Source of the DNA: Acidobacteriota bacterium
GTDB lineage: Bacteria > Acidobacteriota > Blastocatellia > Pyrinomonadales > Pyrinomonadaceae
DNA: 38,861 nt
Reading direction: 5' to 3'
Assembly: GCA_018269075.1 (NCBI GenBank)
Contig: JAFDVJ010000031.1
Span: 1-38,861, forward strand
Shown here: one piece after another, positions 17,654 through 25,734 of the stretch
How positions within the stretch are numbered: position 1 is the first letter of the stretch
Layout: each line of letters opens with the position of its first letter
Program-made: the position numbers and the translations under genes
Notes under the pieces: model-generated
What the model was told of the DNA's origin: nothing
Database searches by the model: none
The model's input: the letters and a program-made list of their open reading frames with translations, nothing else

Positions 17654-17840
17654 AAATCTGAGTCTTAAGTCGGAAGTCTTGAGTCTTAAGTCGATTTTCG
17701 ATTTCGCGGGCTTTCAGTTTCAGGCTAAGATTTTGTCGATAAAACCCGCCCGGATGACGAAATCGAAACAGCCGCCAAATGACTTAAGACTCAAGACTCA
17801 GGACTTCAGACTTTAGTTTTTCAACTCAGGACTCAGATTA
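17654..17840. repeat. 186-base inverted-arm element, copy 1
   Basis: Left arm of GAGTC(C/T)T-type heptamers, right arm of AGACTCA/GGACTCA heptamers in the opposite sense, around a core with TTTCGATTTCGCGGG and TCGATAAAA. A second copy, alignable along its length in the same orientation, is at 37722-37907. This copy lies 34 bases upstream of the ATG of the FHA activator gene, so it may sit in its leader or promoter. Confidence 0.85.
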
Positions 17841-18120
17841 ATTTAGCATATCTCATCGACCGAACAGACCGAATCGTGTCAAAACTGACAGTTTAAAGTG
17901 TCGATTCTGATAGTCCCGCTCATCGCGCATTTAACCGAAGTCGCTGATTTTACTGTAGAAACGGCGGCCGGAATCCGTGGCACGCGAGTCGCAGGAAGGT
18001 TATCGCGAGGCGGCTGATCGAAAGGGTCCGGCAGGCAGGCAAATGATCGTCAGGCAGCAGAATGCCCCCTTTTTTTCACAATTATAAAGTAAACCAGAAG
18101 TTTACCTCACCTTCTCCAAG
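17841..18120. other. Intergenic stretch with no recognised gene
   Basis: About 280 bases between the repeat element and the hairpin. Neither strand has a convincing start with coding character. There is a weak inverted pair TGTCAAAACTGACA (17877-17890) and a C-rich/T-rich tract at 18064-18076. It may hold a promoter for the activator gene; I could not define one. Confidence 0.4.
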
Positions 18121-18170
18121 AAATGTTGAGTGTCGTCAATACTGCCTATAGTTGCCGACACTCAACATTT
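18121..18170 (-). terminator. Strong 15-base-pair hairpin after the 176-residue gene
   Basis: 18121-18135 pairs perfectly with 18156-18170 around a 20-base loop, ending 11 bases past the stop of the gene at 18182-18712. On the minus strand it is followed by only a short broken T stretch (ATTTCTTGG). It may therefore be a weak terminator, a 3' RNA-stabilising stem or a processing site. Confidence 0.5.
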
Positions 18171-18181
18171 CCCCTTTTAAA

Positions 18182-18712
18182 CTAAACGGCCGGTTCGAGA
18201 TTGAGAAAAATGTCCTCCTCGTTGGCCCGGAGCATCCGGCAGACCGGGACGCTGTTGGCGTCGGTCACCTCGACCGCGTAAATCTCGGCGGCCGTCGTAT
18301 CGAACAGGCTGACCGTCCAGGCTTCGTTGCCGGAATCCTTCGTGATCTGGAAATAATCGTCCTTCGAATCGACCGAAATCTGCAGATAATAACCGTCGTT
18401 GCCGGCCATTTCCCTGATCGTGAAGATGTTGCTGCCCTGATCGTCCTTGAATTCGTAGGTCAGCGGGTGCGCCATCGCCGAAGTCTGGCAAAACTGCATT
18501 TCGGGCCCCATATCGCCGATCGCGACCGATTCGACGTAGCTGATCGAAAACTCGGAATCCGACTGGATCCAGTCGCTCTGCTGCTGCTGAAACGATTCGG
18601 TGACCTGAAAGACGCTGTTGGCCTGAATTTCGATGGCGGTCGCGATGATCCCGCGTTTGCTGCCGCCCTTGATGATGATCGGAACTGATTGCTGGTCCGT
18701 GCCTTTTGACAT
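18182..18712 (-). CDS. Unknown 176-residue protein after the Ser/Thr kinase
   Basis: I do not recognise this protein. It has no signal peptide or membrane helix and is acidic. Long alternating patterns (FSISYVESVAIG, YYLQISVDSKDDYFQITKD, IYAVEVTDANSVPVCRML) suggest an all-beta fold. A Gln-rich stretch (FQQQQSDW) lies near 40-47. A good GGAG site precedes the ATG. It begins 41 bases after the kinase-TPR gene on the same strand and ends before a strong hairpin, so it is very likely the last gene of that transcript and may be a kinase substrate or ligand. It shows no clear similarity to the three-cysteine family at 1318-3077. Confidence 0.75.
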   Translation of the reverse strand: MSKGTDQQSVPIIIKGGSKRGIIATAIEIQANSVFQVTESFQQQQSDWIQSDSEFSISYVESVAIGDMGPEMQFCQTSAMAHPLTYEFKDDQGSNIFTIREMAGNDGYYLQISVDSKDDYFQITKDSGNEAWTVSLFDTTAAEIYAVEVTDANSVPVCRMLRANEEDIFLNLEPAV

Positions 18713-18753
18713 AATTTTTTCTCCGTTAATTTAAGATTGAAAACCGTTTAAGG

Positions 18754-21700
18754 TTATTTTTTTAACCGTCCGACGTCCATCCGCGAGAGAAACGAACGAT
18801 AATTTTCCGGGCCGAGATTCGATTCGAGCGCGGCCGAAATTTCGTCGGCGCGCGTCCGGTATTCCCGTGCTTCGGGCTCGTCCCCGAGCCGCGCCGCGGC
18901 CTGCGCCGCGAGCGCGTAGCCGCGCCACCGCGTCAGCAGATTGCCGGTCTCCGAAAAGCCCTTTTGCAGCTCGAGAAAAACGTCGAGCGCCGGCTGCGCC
19001 TCGCCGTTCGCGAGCAGCGTTTCGACGAGCGCCATCTTCGATTTGAGCAAAAGATGTGCCATTCCGGTCCCGACGGCCGCGTCGGCCGCCTTCCGGCACA
19101 GGTCGCGGCCCTTCGCGGCCGCGCCCGAACGCGCCGCCGCGAGCCCTTCCGTAAACGCCGCCTGCACATAGATTTCGCCCGACTGCGCGCCGCTCAGCTC
19201 GACGGCCTTGCGGCTTTCGTCGGCGGCCGCCCGGTAATTCTCCTCGCTGAGCGCGCTCTGCGCCCGGACGAGATGCGTCCACGCGAGCAGCTGCCGGTCG
19301 CCGCTTTCCGGTTTGCCGGCGATCGCGGCGGCCGCGTCGAGCGCCTCGCGCGATTCGCGGTAGCGGCCGAGCTGCCACAGCGCCTGACCGCGATTGAGCA
19401 GACTGTAGCCGGATTTCGATTCGAGCCCGAGCGCGCGGCTCAGCTCCAAACTCCGGTCGTACTCGGCGAGCGCGTCGGCGAATTTTTCCTGATGGATCAG
19501 CGCCAGTCCGAGCGCGGCGCGGGTGTAAAAGGCGAGCAGCTTGTCGTCGGCTTCCTCGGCCGCCCGCAATTGATCGGTAAAGGCCCGGACGGCCGCGTCG
19601 TAATTGCCGGCCTGATCGTTGGCGTAGCCGAGCGCGAGCTGCGCCTGGAGCATTTCCTTGCGGAAATTGTTCCGGCGATAGAAATCGAGCGCCGCTTCGA
19701 TCAGCGGAATCGCGTCGGCGCTTTTCGTCTGCTGGAGATAAAGGCTGCCGAGCGAAAGACCGGCGCGGGCCTCGACGCGCGGCCATTCGTTGGTCTTCGC
19801 CCGCCGCAGGGCGAGCGTGAAATTGTTTTCGGCCTCGGTCAGCCGGCCGCGCATAAAAAAGATGTTGCCGGTGTCGATCAGCGCGACCGTCGCGAGATTG
19901 TCGAGCTCTTCGACGCGCGCCAGCTCGATCGCCTGATCGGCGTAGTTTTTGGCCGCCGCCTGATCGTCCGCGCTGTAGGCGATGCTGCTCAGATGAAGCA
20001 GCGACCGGACTTCGAGCGAAGCGTTTTTGGTCATCGCGGCGAGCTCGTTGGCGCGCTTCATCTTCTCGGCCGCCGCGGGCAGCTTGTCCTGAATGTTGAG
20101 CAGGTAGCCGCGCTGGTAGGCGACTTCGGCGAGGCCGTCGTAATCGCTCTGCGCGTTGTAGAGATTTTCCGCCCGATCGAAGGCCGCGGCCGCCTTCGCC
20201 GCGTCCTGTTGGCGGCCGTACAGCATTCCGAGCCTCAGAAAAGCGGCCGCGAAATTCGGATCGCGGGCGGTCGCTTCCGCGTAATTTTCGATGGCGCGGT
20301 CGGTGTCGTCGGCCGCCTCGCAGACGCGGCCGAGATCGAAATACGCGAATTTTTTTTCGCTTTCCGGCGATTTTTCGACGATCTGCCGGTAATTTTCGAG
20401 CGCGCCGTCGAAGTTGCGGCGGACGGCGGCGGCCGTGCCCTGCAGGTTGAGCCGGTCAATTTCCGAAAGATTCGGAAAGGTCGGCGTCAGCTCGGTGACC
20501 TTCAGAATTTCCTTCGTCGCGCCGTCCTCGTAGCCGAGTTCGTTCAAAGCCTCGGCGAGCCGGGCGTGCGCGAGCGGAAAACGGTCGTTCTCGCGGACGG
20601 CGTTTTCGAGCAGTTTTTTCGCCTTGTAATAATTGCCGCTCCGGAGCGCCGCGACGCCCTCGTTAAAGGACGCGGGCGTTTCGGTCGAAGCCGCCGGCCG
20701 GAAAAGATTTCGCAGCGAACCGCTCGCCGCGAAGGCCAGCGCGATGAGCGCCAGCAGGACGAAAACGCCCGTCAAAACGACGTTTTTCTTCAGAAATCCG
20801 GTGACCGGAGAACGCTCCGAACGGACGGCTGACGGCGGTTCGGCGGACTTTTCCGGCGGACGGCCGCCGCCGGTCGTGATTTCCTCGGTCGGCGCGTCGC
20901 CCGGCGCGGTTTCGAGATCGCGGATCAGCTCTTCGACGGTTTGATAACGGTTTTCGGCGCGTTTCGAAAGCGCTTTGAGCGCGACTTCGTCGTATTCGGG
21001 CGACACCGCCAGATTCAGCTTCGACGGCGGCGGCGGATCGTCGCGGATGACCTGCGCGCAGATCTCGGCGAAATTCCGGCCCGCGAACGCCGGCTGGCCC
21101 GACAGGCATTCGTAAAAGACCGCGCCGAGCGAGAAGATGTCGCTCCGCCGGTCGACGCCCGCGCCGAGCAGCTGTTCGGGCGACGAATACGACGGCGTCC
21201 CGATGAAAACGCCCTCGCGCGTTTCGGTGAGCAGCTCGGAATTCGACGCCGAACCGGTCTTGCTGTCGTAAAGCGCGGCGTCGAGCACCTTGGCGAGACC
21301 GAAATCGAGCACCTTGACGTCGCCGCGCTCGTTGACGAAAACGTTCGACGGTTTGAGATCGCGATGGACGATGCCGTGCTCGTGCGCCTCGGCGAGCGCG
21401 CGGGCGATCTGTTTGATGATGTCGAGGCCCTCGGCGACCGGCAGCTTTTTTTCGCGCAGGAGGTCGGCGAGATTCCGGCCGCGGACGTACTCCATCACGA
21501 GATACGGCATCCCGTCCGGCGTTTCGCCGTAATCGTAGATCGAAACGATGTTCGGATGATTGAGCGTCGAGGCGAGCCGCGCTTCGCGGAGAAACCGCGT
21601 CCGGTACTGGGCGAGGTCGGGCCGGTCGGAATCTTTCAGCGACTTGAAGGCGACGCGGCGGCCGAGAACCGTGTCTTCGGCGAGATAAACGACGCCCATA

Positions 21701-21756
21701 CCGCCTTCGCCGAGTTTTTCCAGAATCCGGTACTGGGAAATTATCCGTCCGATCAT
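18754..21756 (-). CDS. Transmembrane Ser/Thr protein kinase with C-terminal TPR repeats
   Basis: 1000 residues. The PknB-type kinase domain covers about 9-285: glycine loop GEGGMG (16-21), Lys38 in VAFKSLK, HRDLKPSN with Asp133, and DFG with Asp151. It is therefore expected to be active and of the RD type. A Pro/Ser linker leads to one membrane helix (about 324-345), so the kinase is cytoplasmic. From about 360 to 985 there is a long array of TPR-like helices, which by topology would be extracytoplasmic. This is a common bacterial kinase design for sensing and protein binding outside. No Shine-Dalgarno is visible at the ATG. The gene follows DUF1501 by 100 bases and precedes the 176-residue gene by 41 bases. 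Confidence 0.93.
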   Translation of the reverse strand: MIGRIISQYRILEKLGEGGMGVVYLAEDTVLGRRVAFKSLKDSDRPDLAQYRTRFLREARLASTLNHPNIVSIYDYGETPDGMPYLVMEYVRGRNLADLLREKKLPVAEGLDIIKQIARALAEAHEHGIVHRDLKPSNVFVNERGDVKVLDFGLAKVLDAALYDSKTGSASNSELLTETREGVFIGTPSYSSPEQLLGAGVDRRSDIFSLGAVFYECLSGQPAFAGRNFAEICAQVIRDDPPPPSKLNLAVSPEYDEVALKALSKRAENRYQTVEELIRDLETAPGDAPTEEITTGGGRPPEKSAEPPSAVRSERSPVTGFLKKNVVLTGVFVLLALIALAFAASGSLRNLFRPAASTETPASFNEGVAALRSGNYYKAKKLLENAVRENDRFPLAHARLAEALNELGYEDGATKEILKVTELTPTFPNLSEIDRLNLQGTAAAVRRNFDGALENYRQIVEKSPESEKKFAYFDLGRVCEAADDTDRAIENYAEATARDPNFAAAFLRLGMLYGRQQDAAKAAAAFDRAENLYNAQSDYDGLAEVAYQRGYLLNIQDKLPAAAEKMKRANELAAMTKNASLEVRSLLHLSSIAYSADDQAAAKNYADQAIELARVEELDNLATVALIDTGNIFFMRGRLTEAENNFTLALRRAKTNEWPRVEARAGLSLGSLYLQQTKSADAIPLIEAALDFYRRNNFRKEMLQAQLALGYANDQAGNYDAAVRAFTDQLRAAEEADDKLLAFYTRAALGLALIHQEKFADALAEYDRSLELSRALGLESKSGYSLLNRGQALWQLGRYRESREALDAAAAIAGKPESGDRQLLAWTHLVRAQSALSEENYRAAADESRKAVELSGAQSGEIYVQAAFTEGLAAARSGAAAKGRDLCRKAADAAVGTGMAHLLLKSKMALVETLLANGEAQPALDVFLELQKGFSETGNLLTRWRGYALAAQAAARLGDEPEAREYRTRADEISAALESNLGPENYRSFLSRMDVGRLKK

Positions 21757-21856
21757 TTGAGGTTTTTCGTAATTGAAATCCGCTTGAAAAAGCTTACACT
21801 TCGAACCTTCCGAAACAAAACACGTTCGCGCCCGCTGACGATACCGAATTTTTCGC

Positions 21857-23269
21857 TTAACCCATAAAGCCCAGATTCGAGGTCGGGAAATTGCCGATCA
21901 GCGGGAAAACGAGCGGCATCTCCGCTTCGTTGAGCCCGAACCAGCGCGCTAAGGTCGCGGCGTACATCTCGACCGAAACCGTCGGCACGAAGCGGCCGCG
22001 CGTGCTGATGTCGTCCGGCCCGTTGTTGACGAGCGTCGGAAAGATCGAGCCGTTGGACGTCGGCCGCCCGTAAAAATTGCCGCCCGCGACCGCGTCGCCC
22101 ATCACCAGATGATGCCCGGCCCAGGCGTGATCCGAGCCGACGTTGCCGCCCGTCCCGGCCGGGTTCAGCGTCCGCGAAAAATCCGACATCGTAAAGGTCG
22201 TGACCTGTCCGGAGATGCCCTGCGCGACCGTCTCGTCGTAAAACGCCTTCAGCGCCTGGCTGAGCTGCGTGAACAAATTGCCCTGATTCGTGATCTGCGA
22301 GCCGTGCGTGTCGAAACCCGGAAGCTGGACGAAAAAGATCTGCCGCGTCATATTGAGCGACGTCCGAAACTTCATCAGCTTGGCAACCTGCTTGAGCTGG
22401 TTGCCGAGCGTCGTCGCCGGAAAAGTCACGGTCAGCGGCGGGTCGGTGCTGAGCTGCTCGCTGACGCTGACGGCCTGCTGCGTCAGAAAACCGGCCGCCT
22501 GAACGAGCGTCTTGTCGAGGTCCTCGCCGCGAATCCGCTGCATCGCGGTTTTGCGCGCGAGCTCGTCGCTCGTCGTTCCGAAACCGTTGAGCGTCAGAAC
22601 CTGATTCAAGGGCGTCGGCGCGGGCTCGACGATCAGCGGCGAGCTCGTCACGCCGTTGCTGAAGATCGTCACGCCGGCCATCGAGGTGATCATCGGGATC
22701 GCCGCGCCGGCGTTGATCGGGCCGGTCCGGTCGGCGAGCCGGCCGCCCCAGCCGGTCGTCGCGCTCGAATTGGAGATCGCCGTCCGAAACTGCGCGACCT
22801 GATCGGAATGCGAGAAAAGCTGATCGGGACGCGGCGCGCCCGACAAATAAAGCGCCTTCGTGAGCGGCTGGACGAGCGTCCCGACATTGGTCACGACGGC
22901 GAGCCGGTTCTGTCCCCAGAGCTGGTGCAGCTCGGCGAGATTCGGGTGCAGGCCGAATTCGAGCCCGATCGACGGCGGCGTCACCGACAGAAGATTGGCC
23001 TGCGGAATCGCCAGTCCCTGGGCCGTGCGGGCGGCGCTGTAATCGGCGTAGCCGGCCGTGTATTTCGGGACGACCATATTATTGGCGTCGCTCCCGCCGT
23101 TCAGAAAAACGCAGACCAGCGCCTTGTAGGAATCGACCGCCTCCGATTTCCGCGATCTTTTCTGCGCCAGCGCGCTGACCAGCCCGAGATGCGACAGCTG
23201 CGTGGCGACCGCCGCCATCGTCAGCGCCCGGCAGGATTTTCCGATAAATTCTCTTCTGTTCTGTTCCAT
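21857..23269 (-). CDS. DUF1501 family exported protein (Tat signal)
   Basis: 470 residues. It begins with a twin-arginine signal (NRREFIGKS at 4-12, then a hydrophobic stretch up to about 36), so it is exported folded. FLNGGSDANNMVVP (about 54-67) and the C-terminal SDHAWAGHHLVMGDAVAGG are signatures of DUF1501, a family distantly related to sulfatases and alkaline phosphatases; its activity is not established. It follows the DUF1800 gene on the same strand after a repeat-filled 113-base gap. The two families are regularly found together and probably act together outside the cytoplasm. No Shine-Dalgarno is seen before the ATG, which follows a run of eight A on the coding strand. Confidence 0.92.
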   Translation of the reverse strand: MEQNRREFIGKSCRALTMAAVATQLSHLGLVSALAQKRSRKSEAVDSYKALVCVFLNGGSDANNMVVPKYTAGYADYSAARTAQGLAIPQANLLSVTPPSIGLEFGLHPNLAELHQLWGQNRLAVVTNVGTLVQPLTKALYLSGAPRPDQLFSHSDQVAQFRTAISNSSATTGWGGRLADRTGPINAGAAIPMITSMAGVTIFSNGVTSSPLIVEPAPTPLNQVLTLNGFGTTSDELARKTAMQRIRGEDLDKTLVQAAGFLTQQAVSVSEQLSTDPPLTVTFPATTLGNQLKQVAKLMKFRTSLNMTRQIFFVQLPGFDTHGSQITNQGNLFTQLSQALKAFYDETVAQGISGQVTTFTMSDFSRTLNPAGTGGNVGSDHAWAGHHLVMGDAVAGGNFYGRPTSNGSIFPTLVNNGPDDISTRGRFVPTVSVEMYAATLARWFGLNEAEMPLVFPLIGNFPTSNLGFMG

Positions 23270-23280
23270 ATTTTTTTTAG

Positions 23281-23385
23281 TTGAGGAGGTTTTGGAAGTT
23301 AAAGGCTGAAATTAAATTTTTTTCTTACTTCCCAAACTTCCTCAACTTCCTGAACTTCCCAAACTTCCCAAACTTCCCAAACTTA
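23281..23385. repeat. AACTTCCCA nonamer element between DUF1501 and DUF1800
   Basis: A short left arm with GTTTTGGAAGTT (23289-23300) faces a right arm of about six tandem units of the 9-base type AACTTCCCA (23326-23382). The right arm touches the DUF1800 stop codon. Related elements lie at 28218-28413 and 34911-35050. The arms can pair as a long hairpin in the mRNA between the two genes. Confidence 0.85.
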
Positions 23386-25539
23386 TCTCTGCACTTGAAA
23401 CTGCGGCGCGGTCGCGACGAGATAAAAGGCCGTCCGCGCGCGTTTCAGGGAATCGGTCGAAGCGACCGCCTGGACGGCTTCGAGAATGTGCCCGCGCACG
23501 ACCGGCGACAGCGAGCCGTGCATAATTTCCGTGTTCATCGTATCGACGAGCAGCGCGCCCGTCGTGTCGGCCGCCGCCAGCGACTGCCAGCGCGCGAGAC
23601 TGACCTGCGTCCCGCAGCTCGCGTCGCTGCTCAAGCCGATGCCGCCGCCGAAGATCATCTGGTTGACGAAATTCGGCCGTTTGAGCGCCGTCCCGGTCGA
23701 AAAGATCCCGAATTCCGGCGCGTGCAGATCGGTGTTCTGCAGCGTGTAGGTCATCGGGTAATAGTTGAAGACGCTCGGCGGATTGAAAACGTCCTGATCG
23801 AGCACGATCGTCGCCGGGTTCAGATAGCCGTCGCTCTGGTTGCTGCAGGCGCCGCCGGCGGTCGCGACCGAAACCGGATTGAGCGGCCGCAGAATGTTCG
23901 TGACGAAGAGGACCGGCTCGCGCAGGTGGCCGTAATCGGGATCGGTTTTCAGATTGCCGCGCGCTTCCGGATCGAGCAAAATCGCCCGGACGACCGCTTT
24001 CAGATCGCCGCGGATGCCCTGCCCGTTATCGTTGAAGACGGCCGCGACGCGCCCGACGTAGGCCGGCGTCGGGTTGCTCGTGACCAGCTGCTGAATGAGA
24101 ATCTTGCTGACGAACGGCGCGACGTTCGGATGATAGAAAATATTGTCGAGCGCCATCTCGAAGTCCTGATCGGCCGTCAGCCCGGCGGGAATGATCGAGA
24201 CCGCGCCCGGATAATTCAAAAGCTGTTTTTCGCCGGCGTCGTGATTGGCCGGCGTCAAGACCATCTGGTCCTTGTAGTTGACGATGCCGGGCTGCGAATT
24301 CGGGCAGCCCTGAACGCAGAACGACCAGCCGGTAAACACTTTCGTAAAGCCGTTGACGACCGACTGATCGTAGGTCGGGATCGGATTGTTCTGCGCGTCG
24401 CGCTGGACGGTTCCGTCCTGATTGAGCCGGTAAAGCCCGATCGAGAAAAGCTGGAGAATCTCGCGCGCGTAGTTTTCGTTCGGGTTCTGCTGCGTCGAGA
24501 TCGCCATATCGAGATAATTGCCCATCGCCGGATTGAGCGTCATCTCGCGCATCAGGTCGCGGTAATTGCCGAAGGCGTTGCGGTCGAGCACCTGCACGTA
24601 GGGCACCATCCGCGACGGCTGGATCGTTTCGCGGCCCGAGACGACCCAGATCTGCCCGAGCGCCCACGAAACGCGGCGGCGCAGCTGCTGATCTTCGCCG
24701 TAGAGCGTTTCGCGGAAAAACCATTTCTGGAGCGGGTACATCGAGTAGTTGTCGCGCAGGCAGTTGCCGGTGCAGGTCTGCGACGGCGTCTGCGGCATCA
24801 GCGGCAGATTCGGATAGGGATACGTCGAATAGCGGAGCGCGCCGTTGGCGTCGCGTTTTTCTTCCGTCTGCTCGTTGAGCCACGCCGAAAAACCGATCCG
24901 CCGGAGCCGCATTTCGAGCGCCGCGTTCGGGCCGAAGGTCGACTGTTCGATAAAGCGCACGCGATCGCCGGCCCACGGCAGGCTCGCGACGTTCTGGACC
25001 GGAGTCGTGACGGGCGGCTTGTCGGGCATCGGCGTCGGCACCGCGCCGGCGTCGTCTTCCGGCTTGCGGCTTTCGAACCCGATCGCGAGCCGCACGCGGT
25101 TGCTCGCCATCCCGCGCCAGTTGGCCCGCACCAGCACGTCGCCGACGTTCGTCATCAGCGGATGCAGCCGGACCGTCAGCGCGTAAACCCACGGCCGGTC
25201 GGCGAGCGGTTCGAGCGCGAGCACCTGGAGCGGGTAGCGATAGCCCTGGGCGTCCTGCAGATCGACCCGAAAGGCGTTCGCGCCCTCGTCCGGCAGCAGC
25301 GCGAGATTCGTCACGAAAAAGGTGATCCGCGGATTCCGGCCGGCCTGAACGGTTTTCGGCGAAAAATCGAAGCTTTTACCCGTCGGCCGCGCGGTCAGCG
25401 CGCGGGTCGAGCCCGGCTGACTGATCAGAACGGGCGCGTCCTCGGGCGGATTTTGAGCGGAAACGGCGACGGCGGAAAAGATCGCGAGAGCACAGCAGAC
25501 GGCTTGAAAAAAAAGACGCGGGGCGGAAAATCCTTTCAT
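23383..25539 (-). CDS. DUF1800 family exported protein
   Basis: 718 residues with a Sec signal peptide (FFQAVCCALAIFSAVAVSAQ, cleavage after about 29). An N-terminal all-beta segment (about 30-190) carries RITFFVTNLALLPDEG. The DUF1800 region runs from about 195 to the end, with RFIEQSTFGPN, NENYAREILQLFSIGLY and FTGWSF as recognisable motifs. DUF1800 proteins are large, helical, exported and of unknown activity, usually next to DUF1501. A cysteine pair within SQTCTGNC may form a disulfide. GAGGAAG lies before the ATG. A promoter-like sequence at 25625-25652 would serve this gene and probably DUF1501. The opposite strand is open for nearly 800 codons; this is a composition effect. Confidence 0.92.
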   Translation of the reverse strand: MKGFSAPRLFFQAVCCALAIFSAVAVSAQNPPEDAPVLISQPGSTRALTARPTGKSFDFSPKTVQAGRNPRITFFVTNLALLPDEGANAFRVDLQDAQGYRYPLQVLALEPLADRPWVYALTVRLHPLMTNVGDVLVRANWRGMASNRVRLAIGFESRKPEDDAGAVPTPMPDKPPVTTPVQNVASLPWAGDRVRFIEQSTFGPNAALEMRLRRIGFSAWLNEQTEEKRDANGALRYSTYPYPNLPLMPQTPSQTCTGNCLRDNYSMYPLQKWFFRETLYGEDQQLRRRVSWALGQIWVVSGRETIQPSRMVPYVQVLDRNAFGNYRDLMREMTLNPAMGNYLDMAISTQQNPNENYAREILQLFSIGLYRLNQDGTVQRDAQNNPIPTYDQSVVNGFTKVFTGWSFCVQGCPNSQPGIVNYKDQMVLTPANHDAGEKQLLNYPGAVSIIPAGLTADQDFEMALDNIFYHPNVAPFVSKILIQQLVTSNPTPAYVGRVAAVFNDNGQGIRGDLKAVVRAILLDPEARGNLKTDPDYGHLREPVLFVTNILRPLNPVSVATAGGACSNQSDGYLNPATIVLDQDVFNPPSVFNYYPMTYTLQNTDLHAPEFGIFSTGTALKRPNFVNQMIFGGGIGLSSDASCGTQVSLARWQSLAAADTTGALLVDTMNTEIMHGSLSPVVRGHILEAVQAVASTDSLKRARTAFYLVATAPQFQVQR

Positions 25540-25624
25540 CGAAACTTCCTCAACGTTCGCGGGCGAACAAATTTTTATAAACTTTTGTTAGAACTTCTGG
25601 TAAATGCTAGCGACAGCCTGAAAT

Positions 25625-25652
25625 TTTATACCGCTTTTCACCGTAAAATCAA
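25625..25652 (-). promoter_or_regulatory. Candidate promoter for DUF1800-DUF1501
   Basis: On the minus strand TTGATT (25647-25652) and TATAAA (25625-25630) are 16 bases apart, placing a start near 25617 and a leader of about 78 bases. A TTGACA on the plus strand at 25671-25676 could serve the divergent gene but has no good -10. Confidence 0.4.
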
Positions 25653-25734
25653 GATTTATGCCGATTTTTATTGACAACGAACCGGGCAGGCTTTAACTTT
25701 GATTGCATCAACTTTCGCTTTTGAGAAAAAACCG

